Shown here piece after piece: positions 55,818 to 64,000 of a stretch of 64,000 bases of DNA. The number at the start of each line of letters is the position of its first letter. The first letter of the stretch is position 1. The DNA lies in NCBI RefSeq assembly GCF_900188255.1, contig NZ_FZNS01000014.1:35942-99941 (forward strand). The letters are read 5' to 3'. The position numbers and the translations under genes were made by a program. The stretch comes from Hymenobacter mucosus (lineage in GTDB: Bacteria; Bacteroidota; Bacteroidia; Cytophagales; Hymenobacteraceae). The notes below the pieces were generated by a model. The model was not told the DNA's origin. It did no database searches and saw only the letters and a list, made by a program, of their open reading frames with translations.

Positions 55818-57374
55818 TTACCAGCCCTGGTTTTGGGCAATTTTGGAATTGTTCAGGTCGATAGGCGGAATGGGCCACACGTGGTGCACGGCGGGGTTAA
55901 ACGTGCGGGCCGGCCACACTTCCACCACCTTATAGGTCGAGGCCGGGTTGGACTTGTCGGCGTATTCGCGCCCGCGCTGGGCTTTGGCGTAAGCGGCCTG
56001 GGCATCGCCCCAGCGCACGAGGTCGGCGTGGCGGTCGGCAAACTCACCAGCCAGCTCCGAGCGCCGCTCCCGCTTGAGGTCGGCCAGGGTAGCGCCGGTC
56101 AGCGCGGGCAGGCCGGCCCGGCGGCGCACCAGGTTAAGGGCCTGGTCGCCGCTTTTACCCTGCATAATCTGGGCTTCGGCCTGGAGCAGCAGCACCTCGG
56201 CGTAGCGCATCAGCGGCACGTTCAAATCGGTAGTGGGCTTGTCGCCGTTGGCGTTCAGGTGCTCCGTGGCCGGGTAGGTGTAGGGCTCCATGTACTTGCT
56301 GAATTGAAAGCCGGTCAGCGAATTAGTGGAGGAGTATTTCTGCTTCTGCCCCAGATAGGTAAACTCGTCGCCAAAGGAAAGGATGGTGGCCTCCCGGCGC
56401 GGGTCGCCGACCTCAAAGGACTCGTACAGATCCAACGTGGGTTGGAAATAGCCCCAGCCGTTGTATTTGCCCCAGCCCTTGTTTTCGAGCAGCACGCCGG
56501 GCAGAATACTACCGTCCTGCCGGCCCGATACTACCGACCAGATGTACTCACTGGACCAGTTGTTTTGGATGGTAAACACCGAGTGGAAGTCTTCCTTGGG
56601 CTTGCCCGTGTTGATGAGGGCTCGCCCCGAGCCGGATTTGGTCACGGCCTCGGCGGCCTGCTCAGCCAAGGCCCACTTGCTTTTGTCGTACTGGGCCCAA
56701 AACACATAGGTTTTAGCTAGGTAGGCCAGGGCCGCGTCCTTGTGGGCGTGGCCTAGCTCCGCCCCCGAGTAGGCCGTCACCAGTGGAAGCAGCTCGGCGG
56801 CCTTTTTCAGGTCCTGCTCCATGAGTTCGTAGTTGGCTACCACGCTCACGGGCCGGGGGAAGCTGTTCTGGTCCATGTTGTCCACCGTCACCAGGGGCAC
56901 GCCGGCGCGCTGGTCGCCGTAGCGAGTGGCAATGTGGAAGTAAGAAAAGGCCCGCATGAAGTAGGCTTCTCCCAGCACCCGGTTTTTAAGCTTCTCGTCG
57001 ATGCTCATGGCCGGCAGGTTCTTCAGAATCTCGTTGGCCCGGCGGATAACCCGGTAGGAGTAGCCGTACATCTTATTGGTGTCGCCTTCGTCGCCGGTGG
57101 CCGTGAAGTTGCGCACGTTGGCGGCCGTGGCCCGCACGCGCCCCGTCACCATGTCGTCGGAGGCGTTGATGAGCCAGAAGAATCCCCGGCCGAACATGTC
57201 GTCGTTGTTCATGTAGCCGTACAGGGCATTGGAGGCGGCTACCGCATCCGCGTCGGTTTTCCAGAAGTTGGCGTAGGTAATGGTGCCCTGGGGCGTGAGG
57301 TCGGTGAAGTCGTCCTGGCAGCCGGTGGCAGCGCCCAGCAGTAGGGCCGTGAAAAGAAGCGCGGGGTATTTCAT
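55818..57374 (-). CDS. SusD/RagB-family lipoprotein of the phosphoesterase locus
   Basis: The protein has 518 residues with lipobox GAATGC (Cys19) and mature start QDDFTDLTPQGTITYANFW. Helical repeats (EAYFMRAFSYFHIATRYGDQ), the middle LMRYAEVLLLQAEAQIMQG and the C-terminal RERRSEL-like region (LKRERRSELAGEFADRHADL) are typical of SusD. It pairs with the susC 25 nt upstream. Its operon encodes phosphoesterases and no glycoside hydrolase, so its ligand is probably a phosphorylated compound. Confidence 0.94.
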   Translation of the reverse strand: MKYPALLFTALLLGAATGCQDDFTDLTPQGTITYANFWKTDADAVAASNALYGYMNNDDMFGRGFFWLINASDDMVTGRVRATAANVRNFTATGDEGDTNKMYGYSYRVIRRANEILKNLPAMSIDEKLKNRVLGEAYFMRAFSYFHIATRYGDQRAGVPLVTVDNMDQNSFPRPVSVVANYELMEQDLKKAAELLPLVTAYSGAELGHAHKDAALAYLAKTYVFWAQYDKSKWALAEQAAEAVTKSGSGRALINTGKPKEDFHSVFTIQNNWSSEYIWSVVSGRQDGSILPGVLLENKGWGKYNGWGYFQPTLDLYESFEVGDPRREATILSFGDEFTYLGQKQKYSSTNSLTGFQFSKYMEPYTYPATEHLNANGDKPTTDLNVPLMRYAEVLLLQAEAQIMQGKSGDQALNLVRRRAGLPALTGATLADLKRERRSELAGEFADRHADLVRWGDAQAAYAKAQRGREYADKSNPASTYKVVEVWPARTFNPAVHHVWPIPPIDLNNSKIAQNQGW

Positions 57375-57399
57375 AGGGGAAAGAATGACCGTCAGTTGC

Positions 57400-60300
57400 T
57401 TAAATGCCCAGGTTCAGGCCAACCGTGAAAGTGCGGGCTACCGGGTAGGTGCCCAAATCCAGGCCCACGCCCCCGATTTCGGGGTCCATGCCGGAGTACT
57501 TGGTGAAGGTGACCAGGTTCTCGACGGTGCCGTAGAGGCGAAGGCTGGCGCCGGTACGCACGCGGCTGCTCCAGGCGGTGGGTAGGGTGTAGCCCACGGT
57601 CAGGTTTTTCAGGCGCAGGTAGGAGCCATCCTCCAGGTACCAGTCGGAGGGTAGGCTGAAGTTTTTGTTGGCGTCGTTGAGCGAGAGGCGTGGGATGTTG
57701 GAGTCGGGGTTCTGGGGCGTCCAGGCGTCGAGCACATGGCGGTCGAGGTTGTAGCCCTGCAAGCCGGCGTTGTAGGTAGCAAACTTGTAGCCGTTGAACA
57801 GCTTCACACCGCTCACGCCCTGCCAGAACACGCTCAAATCAAAGCCCTTCCACTGCCCGTTGAGGGTAAGCCCATAGGTTTGCTTGGGCATGGCATTGCC
57901 CATGAACACGCGGTCCTTGTCGTCAATGCGGCCGTCGCCGTTGGTGTCCCGGAACTTCAGGTCCCCGGGTTTGGCGCTGGGCTGAATCAGCTTGCCGTCG
58001 CCGTTGGTGTAGGCGCTTACCTCTTGCTCAGAGCGGAACAGGCCCTCGGTCGGCACCAGGTAGTAGGCGTACAGGGGCTGCCCCACGGCCGAGCGGAAGG
58101 GGTACATCTGGGTGCGCACGTTGTCGGTGTGCTGAATAAACTCGCTGCCGTAGCCGTCCAGGTCCTGCACCCGGTTTTTCAGCGTGGCCACGTTGCCGTT
58201 GATTTGGAAGGCGACGGGTCCGGCCTGGCCGGCGTACCCCACACTCAGTTCCCAACCCTTATTAAGCACAGTGCCCACGTTGGCCGTGGGGCCTTCGCCT
58301 ACTCCGCTGCTGGGGTTGGGTGCAATGGGCAGAATCAGGCCGCGGGTAAACTTCTGGAAGTAATCGGCCGTCAGGGTCAGGCGGTTATCCAGCAGGCCCA
58401 CGTCTAGGCCAGCATCGAAGGTTTCGGACCGCTCCCATTTCAGGTCGGGGTTCGACTGCTTGTTGATGTAGTAGCCGGTGCTGTAGCCCGGGGTGCTGCC
58501 TAAGTAGGCCTGGCTGCCAACGAGCGGCAGGTTGTAGGCGTAGTAGTTCACCGACTGAATATTGCCGATCTGGCCCCAGGAGGCCCTCAGCTTCAGCGTT
58601 TGTACGGCGGGCACTTGGAAGAAGGACTCCGATGATACTTTCCAGGCGCCCGAGACTGCCGGGAAGTAGTCGGAGTTGTACTTGAGCAGGCGCGACGACT
58701 GGTCGCGGCGCAGGCTGCCGGTCAGGAAGTACCGGTCGTTGAAGCTGTACGTCAGGCGGCCGATGGCGGAAGTTAACGCCTCTTGATACACGTCGCTAGC
58801 TGGGCGTTCCACAATTTCCTTGGCGTTGCCAATGTACTGGTACCAGCTGTCCTCGCGGTCGAAGTTCTGGCCTCGCAACGAGTAGTATTCGTAGTTGGTG
58901 CGCTGGGCCGAGTACACGGCCGTTAAGTCGAAGAAGTGCTTGCCTAGGGCTTTCTGGTAGCTTACCTGATTGTCCCAGATCCACTTGTCGCGCTGCCCTT
59001 GGCTCTGGGTCAGATAGTTCATCGTGTTGCTACGCCCTGGTTCGGGCACGCGCGGGTCGAAGCGCTTGTAGGAGTCGCGCAGCAAATCCAGGCTGAAGCT
59101 ACTGCGCAGCTTCAGGTTGGTGAGCGGGCTATACTCCACGTACCCAATGCCATTGAGGTTGAGCACGGGGTTATTGATGGAAGGCCGCTCCAGTAAGGCC
59201 ACGGGGTTGTATACGTCGCCGTAGGCTCCGGCAAACTGAAATTCGGGTGATGGAGCCAGTGGGGTTACCCCACCGTAGCCACCATCGGCGTAGCGTACCG
59301 TGGCCGCGGCCGGCATGAAGATGGCATTGAGGATGCTGCCGGAATAGGCATTGCTGGTGTTCGTGCCGCGGGCCTTGGTATGGTTTACGTACAGGTTCTG
59401 ACCAACGGTAATCTTGTCGCTCAGGTCGTAGTCCGACTTCAGGCGCAGAGAGTAGCGCTTAAGGTTGGTGCTGATGAGTAGTCCCTCCCGGTCATGAAAG
59501 CCGAAGGACGTCAGGAAGCGCCCCCGGTCATTGCCGCCGCTCACAGTAGCATTTAGGTTGTAAATGCTGCCGGTGCGGAATATCTCGTCTATCCAGTTGG
59601 TGCGCGTAATCTGCCCCCAGGGGTTTTTGGCGGGGTCATGAGCCGCCGGGCGACCCACGCCAGCGTTGTCGGCAGCCTGGTTGTAGGCAGCGGCCTGCTC
59701 GGCTGCGTTTAAGGCCTCAGGCGTTTGGTAGGCCGTTTGCCAGCCCCGGTAGGTGTCGATGGTGACGCGCGAGGCGCCACTCTTACCGCTTTTGGTGGTG
59801 ACGACAATGACGCCCGAAGAAGCCTGCGCGCCGTAGATGGCGGCCGAAGCGGCATCCTTGAGCACCGTAATGCTGGCAATGTCGTTGGGGTTCAGCGGCC
59901 CGCCGTAGTAGGGCATACCATCCACCACGTACAAGGGAGCCTCACTGCTCAGGGTGCCGGCGCCCCGAATAACTACCCGGGCCGTGGCGGCGGGGTCGCC
60001 CCCATTCTGCACTACCGTTACCCCAGCTAGGTTGCCCTGTAGCATGTCTTGCACGTTGGTCAGGGGGCGGTTGGCAATCTTTTCCGGGTTGGGCAGGGTA
60101 GCCACCGCCGTCGTGATGTTTTCGCGCTTGGCGGTACCGTAGCCAATTACCACTACCTCATCCAAGCCGGTAGCCGACTCCTTAAGCACCAGCTCGAAGC
60201 TGCTTTGCTCCGCTACTCGTAGCTCCAGCGTTTGGTAGCCAATAAAAGAAACTACCAGTACTGCTTGCGCTGGGTTCGCAACGGTAAGTTGAAACCGTCC

Positions 60301-60549
60301 TTCACTGTCCGTGGTCGTGCCCGTAGTTGTTCCTTTCACCAGAACAGTTACGCCCGGCAGGGGCTGACCGGCTTTGTCGGCTACGCGTCCACTCACAACC
60401 TGATCGACGGCGGTGGTCGACTGTACGGGGCTATTGTCGTAGTCTTCAGCAACTGGTAAGGCCAGTGCCGGGCCACTTAGGACCGATAAGGTCAGCGCCA
60501 GAGCTGCGGCTTGCTTGTGATGACTGGTTTTCACTACGTGTGCAGGCAT
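57400..60549 (-). CDS. SusC/RagA-family TonB-dependent transporter of the phosphoesterase locus
   Basis: ATG at 60549 (MPAHVVKTSHHKQAAALALT) gives 1049 residues with a signal peptide; the frame is open further upstream, but that part is not typical. A carboxypeptidase-regulatory-like domain (VVSGRVADKAGQPLPGVTVL), DEVVVIGYGTAKRENITTAV, plug motifs (LYVVDGMPYYGG, YGAQASSGVIVVTTKSGK) and a barrel ending VGLNLGI are seen. Unlike the other two, the operon lacks glycoside hydrolases. It lies 818 nt downstream of the GH92 gene on the same strand, with a hairpin between. Confidence 0.94.
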   Translation of the reverse strand: MPAHVVKTSHHKQAAALALTLSVLSGPALALPVAEDYDNSPVQSTTAVDQVVSGRVADKAGQPLPGVTVLVKGTTTGTTTDSEGRFQLTVANPAQAVLVVSFIGYQTLELRVAEQSSFELVLKESATGLDEVVVIGYGTAKRENITTAVATLPNPEKIANRPLTNVQDMLQGNLAGVTVVQNGGDPAATARVVIRGAGTLSSEAPLYVVDGMPYYGGPLNPNDIASITVLKDAASAAIYGAQASSGVIVVTTKSGKSGASRVTIDTYRGWQTAYQTPEALNAAEQAAAYNQAADNAGVGRPAAHDPAKNPWGQITRTNWIDEIFRTGSIYNLNATVSGGNDRGRFLTSFGFHDREGLLISTNLKRYSLRLKSDYDLSDKITVGQNLYVNHTKARGTNTSNAYSGSILNAIFMPAAATVRYADGGYGGVTPLAPSPEFQFAGAYGDVYNPVALLERPSINNPVLNLNGIGYVEYSPLTNLKLRSSFSLDLLRDSYKRFDPRVPEPGRSNTMNYLTQSQGQRDKWIWDNQVSYQKALGKHFFDLTAVYSAQRTNYEYYSLRGQNFDREDSWYQYIGNAKEIVERPASDVYQEALTSAIGRLTYSFNDRYFLTGSLRRDQSSRLLKYNSDYFPAVSGAWKVSSESFFQVPAVQTLKLRASWGQIGNIQSVNYYAYNLPLVGSQAYLGSTPGYSTGYYINKQSNPDLKWERSETFDAGLDVGLLDNRLTLTADYFQKFTRGLILPIAPNPSSGVGEGPTANVGTVLNKGWELSVGYAGQAGPVAFQINGNVATLKNRVQDLDGYGSEFIQHTDNVRTQMYPFRSAVGQPLYAYYLVPTEGLFRSEQEVSAYTNGDGKLIQPSAKPGDLKFRDTNGDGRIDDKDRVFMGNAMPKQTYGLTLNGQWKGFDLSVFWQGVSGVKLFNGYKFATYNAGLQGYNLDRHVLDAWTPQNPDSNIPRLSLNDANKNFSLPSDWYLEDGSYLRLKNLTVGYTLPTAWSSRVRTGASLRLYGTVENLVTFTKYSGMDPEIGGVGLDLGTYPVARTFTVGLNLGI

Positions 60550-61161
60550 AAGGAGTAGTAGAGTGATCAGGAGAGGACAGCCTACCAGCCAGATTATATG
60601 GGCATGGCAAAGCCTAGGCCCGACCTTGGTCAGGGTAGGTTCGGTTAGGATGCAGGAAGGGGCGGGTAGAAAAGATGCTTCTAAAGAACCGGTGGTAGGG
60701 CTACAGCCCAAGGTTCAAAGCGGGAGGTTGGCTGATAGCTGGGGAATGGTGCTTTTGCGCGGCACAAAGGAATGTCCTGCTTATTGATAGAGTGTTTTCT
60801 ATAAATTATTTAATTATTACGTGGTGCTTTTCGGCCTTTGCATCCCGTATAGGCGAGGTGCTGCTCGTATTTCACCTAAGTGTATAGCAGTCAGAGACGA
60901 ACCGTAGTGTAAGCTTAGTGATGTGATAAGCGAAGTCTTATCCCGATTGGACCAGTTGCCCGGGGTATTTTCTTAGCCAACACGCGGCTGCACGTGCAGA
61001 AACGCCAAAACGCAAGTAGGCCGGATACGTCCACTGGTATCCGGCCTACTTGCGTCTTACAGCAAGGACTAGTTTCCCCGCAGTTGTTCTACAATGCTAG
61101 GTTATAGCATGGGTGGCAAACTATATCTTATCAGAAACCAGGGTAGCCTTTAATAATCTGG
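60550..61161. other. Promoter region of the third susC and hairpin
   Basis: This spacer must hold the susC promoter; an AT-rich part lies at 60785-60835. A 19-bp hairpin is at 61010-61055. No gene is seen. I could not identify a Pho-type operator. Confidence 0.45.
61010..61055 (-). terminator. 19-bp perfect stem-loop between GH92 and the third susC
   Basis: Arms 61010-61028 and 61037-61055 pair perfectly over an 8-nt loop. It is 312 nt downstream of the GH92 stop and about 105 nt downstream of a small frame ending at 61162. No T run follows. Confidence 0.6.
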
Positions 61162-61419
61162 TTACAGCGTCGGGATGTCGTTGGCGGTGGTGCCCTCGGG
61201 CCCGAACTGCTTATGGAGGAGTAGATGGTAAGTGCTTTGCGCTACCAGGGCTACCTCGTGAAAGCCGCAGAGCATCAGCTTAAGCTTACCAGGGTAGGCG
61301 TTAATGCTGCTAATCGTACGGGCACCAGGGACTGAAGTGGAATAGTCCGCGGTGTCAACCGTCACGGCTACTGCGGTAGCATCACCGACTTTGGCCGGTC
61401 GGCGGCACCTACGCCCCAA
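61162..61419 (-). pseudogene. Small coding-like frame after GH92, unknown
   Basis: An 85-codon frame overlaps the GH92 3' end by 52 nt in another frame. After the GH92 stop it still looks coding (SSINAYPGKLKLMLCGFHEV, QSTYHLLLHKQF) and ends cleanly. It may be a small gene or a remnant of a lost gene. I recognise no family. Confidence 0.3.
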
Positions 61420-63671
61420 GTAGGACTTGGGGTAGCACCCATTTCAAAGATGAGGTTGCCGCCTTGCAGTAGCTCTTGGTGCGTGATGTAGGACTTAGTA
61501 TAGGCTTTGCCATTGAGGGTAATTGCCTGAATATACTTATTGGTGGAGCTGTTGTTTTTGGCCTCGATAGTAAGCGTCTTGCCGGCGGCCAGCCTAATGG
61601 TAGCGTGCTTGACGGCTGGGCTACCAAACACGTATGCACCATTGGCCGGGTTGAGTGGGTAGAAGCCCAGAGTGGAGAAGATGTGCCACGCCGACATCTG
61701 ACCAACGTCCTCATTCCCAATAATGCCGTCGGGCTTGGCCGTGTAGAAGTTATCGGTGATGAACCGGACCTTATCGGCAGTTTTCCAGGGCTGGCCCACG
61801 TAGTTGTAGAGGTAGGCAACGTGGTGGCTGGGCTCGTTGCCGTGCGCGTACATGCCAATAAGCCCGGAAATATCGTTGGAAGCTTCGGCTCCCATATCAC
61901 CCTTCACAATGAACAAGGAATCCAGCTTCTGGCTGAACCGCTTCTCACCTCCCAGCAAGCCAATCAATCCCTCTACGTCTTGGGGGACCAGCCAGGTGTA
62001 CTGCCAGGGGTTCCCCTCCGTGAAGTCGCTTTTCATGTGCACGGACGTAAACGGGTTAAAGGGCGTGCGCCACTCGTTCAGCGCCACGCGGCCGCGCATA
62101 AAGCCTACCCGCTTGTCGAAGTAGTTCTCATAGTTTTTAGCGCGCTTGCTGAAGTAGGCGTAATCGTCGGCTTTGCCCAGCTTCCGGGCCATCTGCGCAA
62201 TGCACCAATCGTCGATGGCGTATTCCAAGCCTTTCGATACGCTTTCCGCCTCACTATTGGCCGGAATAAAGCCTCCGGCTTTCACCGCCTTCAGGCCCAG
62301 CTCGTCGCGCATGGCGGTGGCGCGTACGGCTTCGTAAGCCAGAGCGGCATCGAAACCCCGGAAGCCTTTCAGGTAGGCATCTGCCACCACAGGCACGGCG
62401 CTGTAGCCCACCATGCAGTTGGTTTCGTTACCCATCAGATGCCACACAGGCAGCTTGCCCTGCTGCTGGTAGATGGCAAGCATAGAGCTCACCATGTCAT
62501 TGACGCGCTCGGGCTGGAGAATGGTGAACAGGGGGTGGGCCGCCCGGTAGGTATCCCAGAGGGAGAAAGTGGTTAGGTTGGTGAAGCCCGCGTTCTGGTG
62601 TACTTGCTTGTCGGTGCCCCGGTAGTCGCCGTTATGGTCGTTGAAAATGGAGGGCGCAATCATGGTGTGATACAGAGCCGTGTAGAAGGTTTTCAGGCGG
62701 GTTTCGTCGGCCTGAATCTGTACTTTTTGCAGCTCCCGGTTCCAGGCGGCATCGGCCTGAGCCACCACTTTATTGAAATTCCAGTGTGGAATTTCGGCTC
62801 GGATGTTGGCCTGTGCCCCCGCGGTGCTCACGGGAGAGATGCCCACTTTCAGCTTTACTTGCTCACCTGCCTGGGTTGCGAAGGTGACGACGCCCTTGAG
62901 GCGGTTGCCGGTAGCCGCGGGCTTAGTGTTGCCTAGGGTATCCAGTACCTGCACGCTGCTGAAGTTGCGGATAGGCTTGGAGAATACCGCCGCAAAGTAG
63001 AGGCGCTGATCTACGGCCCAGCCTTTGGAGTTTCGGTACCCAACAAGGGTGCTGTCGTTGAGCTGCTCGATGTGGGTGTCCGTGGCCAGGTCCCAGCCAA
63101 TACCCTGCTGCAAGTCAAAAATTAGGTGGGCCGCGTCGGACTTGGGAAAGGTGTACTGGTGAAAGCCAACTCGCTCGGTGGCGGTCAGCTCGGCCTTGAT
63201 ATCGTAGCGCTTCAAGCGCACGGCGTAGTAGCCCGGCTTGGCCTGTTCTTCCTGATGCGAAAAAAGCGACACCAGGCCGCGCTCGGGGTGCTTAACCCGG
63301 CCTTCGGTTACGCGCACGGCTCCGGTAGTGGGCATTACCGTCACGTCGCCCAGGTCGCCGATGCCGGTTCCGCTTAGGTGGGTGTGGGAAAAACCGACAA
63401 TAGTGGAATCAGAATAATGATATCCGGAGCACCAATCCCAGCCCTCAGTAATATTTACTGGCCCGAGCTGCACGGCTCCAAATGGCACATTGGCCCCCAT
63501 GAAAACATGACCATGAAAAGCTGTTCCAATGTAGGGGTCTACGTACTGGGTGAGGCTGGAGCTTGGAGCTTGGGTTGCTACCTTTTGGGTGCTGGTGCAG
63601 GCTGCTACAGCGACAATGCCACAGGCCAGGGCAGTTGCGGAGAGGATGAATCGACTACGGATACGCTTCAT
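61368..63671 (-). CDS. GH92 alpha-mannosidase, lipoprotein
   Basis: The 767-residue protein has a lipobox VAVAAC (Cys near residue 25). GH92 signatures are YVDPYIGTAFHGHVFMGANV, GWDWCSGYHYSD, FSHTHLSGTGIGDLGDV in the N-terminal beta-sandwich, and LTTFSLWDTYRAAHPLFTIL, GNEDVGQMSAWHIFSTLGFY in the (alpha/alpha)6 barrel. The family contains calcium-dependent exo-alpha-mannosidases (mainly alpha-1,2) acting on N-glycans and yeast mannan, including some with mannose-phosphate specificity. It is in the same orientation as the downstream phosphoesterase SusCD operon. A direct transcriptional link is uncertain because of the hairpin. Confidence 0.93.
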   Translation of the reverse strand: MKRIRSRFILSATALACGIVAVAACTSTQKVATQAPSSSLTQYVDPYIGTAFHGHVFMGANVPFGAVQLGPVNITEGWDWCSGYHYSDSTIVGFSHTHLSGTGIGDLGDVTVMPTTGAVRVTEGRVKHPERGLVSLFSHQEEQAKPGYYAVRLKRYDIKAELTATERVGFHQYTFPKSDAAHLIFDLQQGIGWDLATDTHIEQLNDSTLVGYRNSKGWAVDQRLYFAAVFSKPIRNFSSVQVLDTLGNTKPAATGNRLKGVVTFATQAGEQVKLKVGISPVSTAGAQANIRAEIPHWNFNKVVAQADAAWNRELQKVQIQADETRLKTFYTALYHTMIAPSIFNDHNGDYRGTDKQVHQNAGFTNLTTFSLWDTYRAAHPLFTILQPERVNDMVSSMLAIYQQQGKLPVWHLMGNETNCMVGYSAVPVVADAYLKGFRGFDAALAYEAVRATAMRDELGLKAVKAGGFIPANSEAESVSKGLEYAIDDWCIAQMARKLGKADDYAYFSKRAKNYENYFDKRVGFMRGRVALNEWRTPFNPFTSVHMKSDFTEGNPWQYTWLVPQDVEGLIGLLGGEKRFSQKLDSLFIVKGDMGAEASNDISGLIGMYAHGNEPSHHVAYLYNYVGQPWKTADKVRFITDNFYTAKPDGIIGNEDVGQMSAWHIFSTLGFYPLNPANGAYVFGSPAVKHATIRLAAGKTLTIEAKNNSSTNKYIQAITLNGKAYTKSYITHQELLQGGNLIFEMGATPSPTWGVGAADRPKSVMLPQ

Positions 63672-64000
63672 GAAAACTTGGTGACTTAAGTAGCAGGGCG
63701 TTTGTGAGCAGGCCGGAAACCGAGAAGCTCAGAGATGCCACGTAGGGCACAGCATTCGTGCTAGCCGGTGGCGTTCCGCGTGAATGTGTAGCCAGTGGTA
63801 CCTGCTACCGTGGGCTTTATCCATAACCAAAGAAACAAGCGAGGTGCCTGAAACCTCAAGTTATGTGGTGGTTATACACAAGAAGAGCGCCCCAACATGC
63901 ACGCGGTATTTTATGCCAAGTACGTTTAAAATAGTGATAGTATACCCTCGGTAGTAGGTGCTGGTACTCACATTGGGCACGTTGCGCTTATTGAGGCTAA
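63672..64000. other. Upstream region of GH92, no gene seen
   Basis: This window-edge segment contains the GH92 promoter region. I see no coding frame or RNA gene. Confidence 0.4.

Noticed and set aside
55611..56720. Long + strand frame opposite the third susD and GDPD genes
   Set aside because: It is the shadow of two well-supported - strand genes; composition is glycine/valine-rich without motifs.
1..64000. Frequent CCTAGG/CTAG sites, which many bacteria avoid
   Set aside because: A rough count by eye gives about 27 CCTAGG sites, against about 18-20 expected for this GC content; the excess is small and uncertain.

Overview
The window comes from a Bacteroidota genome, most likely a Hymenobacter-like member of the Cytophagales. 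I base this on three tandem SusC/SusD-type outer-membrane pairs, many secreted glycoside hydrolases, starts without Shine-Dalgarno sequences, about 55-58% GC in the metabolic regions, and small protein families (HxlR, cupin, AraC) typical of that group. There is no 16S gene to confirm it. I see no tRNA, rRNA, CRISPR array or intact insertion sequence.

Region 1 (1-3928, + strand) is the 3' part of a cytoplasmic beta-mannoside operon: a truncated sodium:solute symporter, a GH130 mannosylglucose phosphorylase and an AGE-family cellobiose/mannobiose 2-epimerase. Together they import mannobiose, epimerise it to mannosylglucose and split that with phosphate. A 1.2 kb AT-rich gap follows.

Region 2 (5165-36640) is a large hemicellulose locus in two converging arms. 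The + arm is susC-susD-IPT lipoprotein-GH27-GH30-like-GH9. The - arm, read from the right, is susC-susD-GH2 beta-mannosidase-GH3-sialate-O-acetylesterase-like esterase-CE2-like esterase-ROK sugar kinase-GH2 beta-galactosidase. A GH31 alpha-xylosidase with a PA14 insert is divergent from the second susC. The set fits acetylated galactoglucomannan plus xyloglucan: GH9 and possibly GH30 cut the backbone, GH27, GH31 and GH2 remove side groups, the esterases remove acetyl groups, and GH3 and mannosidase finish the oligosaccharides.

Region 3 (about 36.6-52.2 kb) is an accessory zone rich in broken genes. It holds an HxlR regulator with a frameshifted SDR gene, a Crp-like regulator with an NmrA-like gene, an alcohol dehydrogenase/cupin/AraC group, and a MazEF-type toxin-antitoxin pair. 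Among them lie remnants: a recombinase HTH, an aspartyl-protease-like gene with an in-frame TAG, a lipoprotein with an in-frame TAA, a class III cyclase fragment with an in-frame TAG, an AraC/OmpR chimera and a PAS sensor fragment.

Region 4 (52182-63671, - strand) is a third SusC/SusD system, linked to phosphorus enzymes instead of polysaccharide enzymes: susC-susD-GDPD/PI-PLC-like phosphodiesterase-calcineurin-like phosphoesterase-alkaline phosphatase. A GH92 alpha-mannosidase lies upstream on the same strand. It may scavenge organic phosphate or attack a phosphorylated mannan or GPI-like substrate.

A recurring structural feature is a strong inverted repeat just downstream of genes. All three susD genes are followed within 7-13 nt by a hairpin, and several stems are 16-34 bp and perfect or nearly so.
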